Positions 6,125 to 7,453 of a stretch of DNA of 7,453 nucleotides are shown piece after piece. Made by a program: the position numbers and the translations under genes. How positions within the stretch are numbered: position 1 is the stretch's first letter; each line of letters begins with the position of its first letter. The notes under the pieces were generated by a model. The model was not told the origin of the DNA. It worked only from the letters and a program-made list of their open reading frames with translations, and ran no database searches. This stretch comes from Pseudomonadota bacterium (GTDB lineage: Bacteria; Pseudomonadota; Alphaproteobacteria; Sphingomonadales; Sphingomonadaceae): contig JAEZES010000212.1 of assembly GCA_023432995.1 (NCBI GenBank), positions 1 to 7,453 of the forward strand. Direction: 5' to 3'.

Positions 6125-6928
6125 ATGGACATCTTGGCGCTGCTTTCGGACCCGGCGGCCTGGGCGGCCCTGTTGACGCTGGTCGTGCTCGAGGTCGTGC
6201 TCGGGATCGACAATCTGATCTTCATCGCCATTCTCTCGAGCCGGCTGCCGGAGCACCAGCAGCAGCGGGCGCGCCGGATCGGGCTGATTCTCGCCCTGAT
6301 CATGCGCATCGCGTTGCTTCTGCTGATCGGCTGGATCGTCACGCTGCAAACTCCGCTGTTTGACCTCGGCCTCGCGGGTGCCGAAGGCGCTCACGGCGGC
6401 CCGACATTCGAAACGGCGTTTTCGGGCCGCGACCTGATCCTGTTGGCCGGCGGCCTGTTCCTGTTGTGGAAGGCGACCAAGGAGATCCATCACAATATCG
6501 ATCCCGAAGGCGACTCCGGCGAGCTGCTCGACAAGACCAGGGGCACGGTCACGCTCACCTTCGGTAGCGCGATCGTCCAGATTATCGCGCTCGACATGGT
6601 CTTTTCGGTCGACTCGATCCTGACGGCCGTCGGCATGACCGACGATGTGCCGATCATGGTGGCGGCGGTGGTCATCACCGTTACCATCATGCTCCTGGCG
6701 GCCGACCCGCTCGCCGAGTTCATCAACCGCAACCCGACGCTGGTGATGCTGGCGCTGGCGTTCCTGGTCATGATCGGGCTGGTGCTGATCGCCGACGGCT
6801 TCGGGTTCCATGTCCCCAAAGGCTACATCTACGCGGCGATGGCCTTCTCAGTCGCGGTCGAGGTGCTGAACATGATCAAACGCAACCGGCGCGCCCGCGC
6901 CGCCGCCGCCAACGACAGCGCATCGTGA
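6125..6928 (+). CDS. TerC family integral membrane protein
   Basis: TerC-family proteins are polytopic inner-membrane proteins linked to tellurite resistance and, for several bacterial members, to manganese export or metal loading of exported enzymes. The 267-residue product has about seven hydrophobic segments: about 13-37, 51-74, 103-116, 146-165, 176-194, 205-224 and 234-250. The two family motifs with membrane aspartates are present: LEVVLGIDNLIFI (22-34, D29) and ALDMVFSVDSILTAVG (155-170, D157 and D163). They lie on opposite halves, consistent with an internal duplication. The C terminus is short, basic and cytoplasmic (IKRNRRARA), with no added CBS or CorC domain. The ATG at 6125-6127 has GAAGAG 6 nt upstream and starts directly before helix 1; an upstream TTG at 6053 is less likely. 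The next gene overlaps its stop by 4 nt. The exact substrate is unknown. Confidence 0.93.
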   Translation: MDILALLSDPAAWAALLTLVVLEVVLGIDNLIFIAILSSRLPEHQQQRARRIGLILALIMRIALLLLIGWIVTLQTPLFDLGLAGAEGAHGGPTFETAFSGRDLILLAGGLFLLWKATKEIHHNIDPEGDSGELLDKTRGTVTLTFGSAIVQIIALDMVFSVDSILTAVGMTDDVPIMVAAVVITVTIMLLAADPLAEFINRNPTLVMLALAFLVMIGLVLIADGFGFHVPKGYIYAAMAFSVAVEVLNMIKRNRRARAAAANDSAS

Positions 6929-7356
6929 GCGACTTTCGACAGGTTTCGGCCAGCTTCTGGGCCAGTCCGCAGATCGGGACCGACGACGTCGCCGAGGCCG
7001 GAACTCGGGGGATCGCGCTGATTGTCAACAACCGTCCCGAGGGGGAGGCCGAGGACCAGGTGCCCGGGGAATCGATCGAGACGGCCGCCCGCGCGGCGGG
7101 GATCGACTACGTGGCGATCCCGGTGAGCCATGCCGGCTTCAGTCCCGAGCAAGTCGAGGCCATGGCCGCGGCGCTCGCGCAGGCGCGGGGGCCAGTGCTC
7201 GCCTACTGCCGATCGGGCACGCGCTCGACCCTGCTCTGGGCGCTGGCTCAGGCGCAGGACGGCCGCGATCCCGACGCGATCGCGGCTGACGCGGCGCGAG
7301 CCGGCTACGACGTCACGCCGATCCGCCCGCTCCTCGACAGGCTTGCCGCGCGCTGA
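6925..7356 (+). CDS. TIGR01244/DUF442 family phosphatase- or sulfurtransferase-like protein
   Basis: This 143-residue cytoplasmic protein matches the DUF442 family, also called TIGR01244 or the beta-lactamase hydrolase-like phosphatase domain. The family has a dual-specificity-phosphatase-like fold. Key features are FRQVSASFWASPQIGTDDV (4-22), IALIVNNRPEGEAEDQ (30-45), DYVAIPVSHAGFSPEQV (61-77) and the active-site loop AYCRSGTRSTLLWALA (93-108). The catalytic candidate is C95 with R100. The loop CRSGTR has four residues between Cys and Arg, the spacing of rhodaneses, not the CX5R of classic tyrosine phosphatases, so phosphatase versus sulfur transfer is open. There is no metallo-beta-lactamase domain, which is fused in some relatives. 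The GTG start overlaps the TerC TGA in a GTGA, so the genes are probably coupled. Confidence 0.9.
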   Translation: MSDFRQVSASFWASPQIGTDDVAEAGTRGIALIVNNRPEGEAEDQVPGESIETAARAAGIDYVAIPVSHAGFSPEQVEAMAAALAQARGPVLAYCRSGTRSTLLWALAQAQDGRDPDAIAADAARAGYDVTPIRPLLDRLAAR

Positions 7357-7453
7357 CGCGACCGACGGCGCCGCCGGGGCGCGACTCCGTCGAACAGCAA
7401 AGGGGCCGGAAAGCTTGGGCTTTGCGGCCCCGGCGAGTCTCGCGGGGCGCGTG
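7357..7453. other. Non-coding right end
   Basis: No open frame that looks like a gene starts here. Apart from the hairpin at 7402-7431, I see only GC-rich sequence up to the window edge. Confidence 0.5.
7402..7431. terminator. Long hairpin after the TerC-DUF442 pair, probable (bidirectional) terminator
   Basis: Thirteen bases (7402-7414) pair with 7419-7431 with a single G-G mismatch, around a TTGG loop. It starts 46 nt after the DUF442 stop. On the plus strand no T-run follows. On the minus strand it is followed by TTTGCTGTTC, a weak T-rich tail, so it may also serve a converging gene beyond the right edge. An alternative pairing of GCAAAG (7397-7402, partly) with CTTTGC (7420-7425) is also possible. 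Confidence 0.5.

Noticed and set aside
1..7453. Mobile elements, CRISPR arrays, toxin-antitoxin or phage-defence genes
   Set aside because: I looked for transposase or integrase motifs, terminal inverted repeats, spaced direct repeats and small gene pairs of this kind and saw none.

Overview
This is a GC-rich, densely coding chromosomal window that reads like a free-living alphaproteobacterium, most likely a member of the Sphingomonadales. That placement rests on high GC with strong third-position GC, on a Gly/Arg-rich two-domain cold-shock protein of a type I recall from sphingomonads, on a spinster-like MFS transporter, and on the order argD-argF-hslO. It is inference from recognition, not from a database search.

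Minus strand, about 1 to 5911, read right to left. A two-domain cold-shock protein gene (5177-5911) comes first. It is preceded by a candidate promoter and a leader of about 95 nt that holds two potential hairpins. A 143-bp gap follows, with a plausible sigma-70 promoter whose -35 element lies inside a 15-bp inverted repeat, then a second strong hairpin. Next is a tight series: argD (acetylornithine aminotransferase), argF (ornithine carbamoyltransferase, sharing one base with argD), hslO (Hsp33 redox chaperone, 35 nt on), a small secreted four-cysteine protein (DUF3617-like), queC (preQ0 synthase) and an MFS transporter. The MFS gene shares one base with the queC stop and runs off the left edge. 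All are co-directional with gaps of 0 to 92 nt, so they may be one long transcription unit or a few overlapping ones.

Plus strand, 6125 to 7356. Divergent from the cold-shock gene is a TerC-family integral membrane protein, followed with a 4-base GTGA overlap by a DUF442/TIGR01244-type phosphatase or sulfurtransferase-like protein. A long, nearly perfect hairpin at 7402-7431 lies just after this pair and probably ends transcription.

Functions: argD and argF give two consecutive steps of arginine synthesis, from N-acetylglutamate semialdehyde to acetylornithine, then ornithine to citrulline. hslO protects proteins under oxidative stress. queC makes the 7-deazaguanine precursor of queuosine. 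The TerC-like and DUF442 proteins look like a translationally coupled pair of uncertain role. I see no mobile element, CRISPR array, tRNA or rRNA, and no gene-free stretch longer than about 215 bases. The region looks like ordinary core genome. The points worth following are the regulatory structures around argD and csp, and the coupled pairs queC-MFS and TerC-DUF442. I find no clear new multi-gene system.
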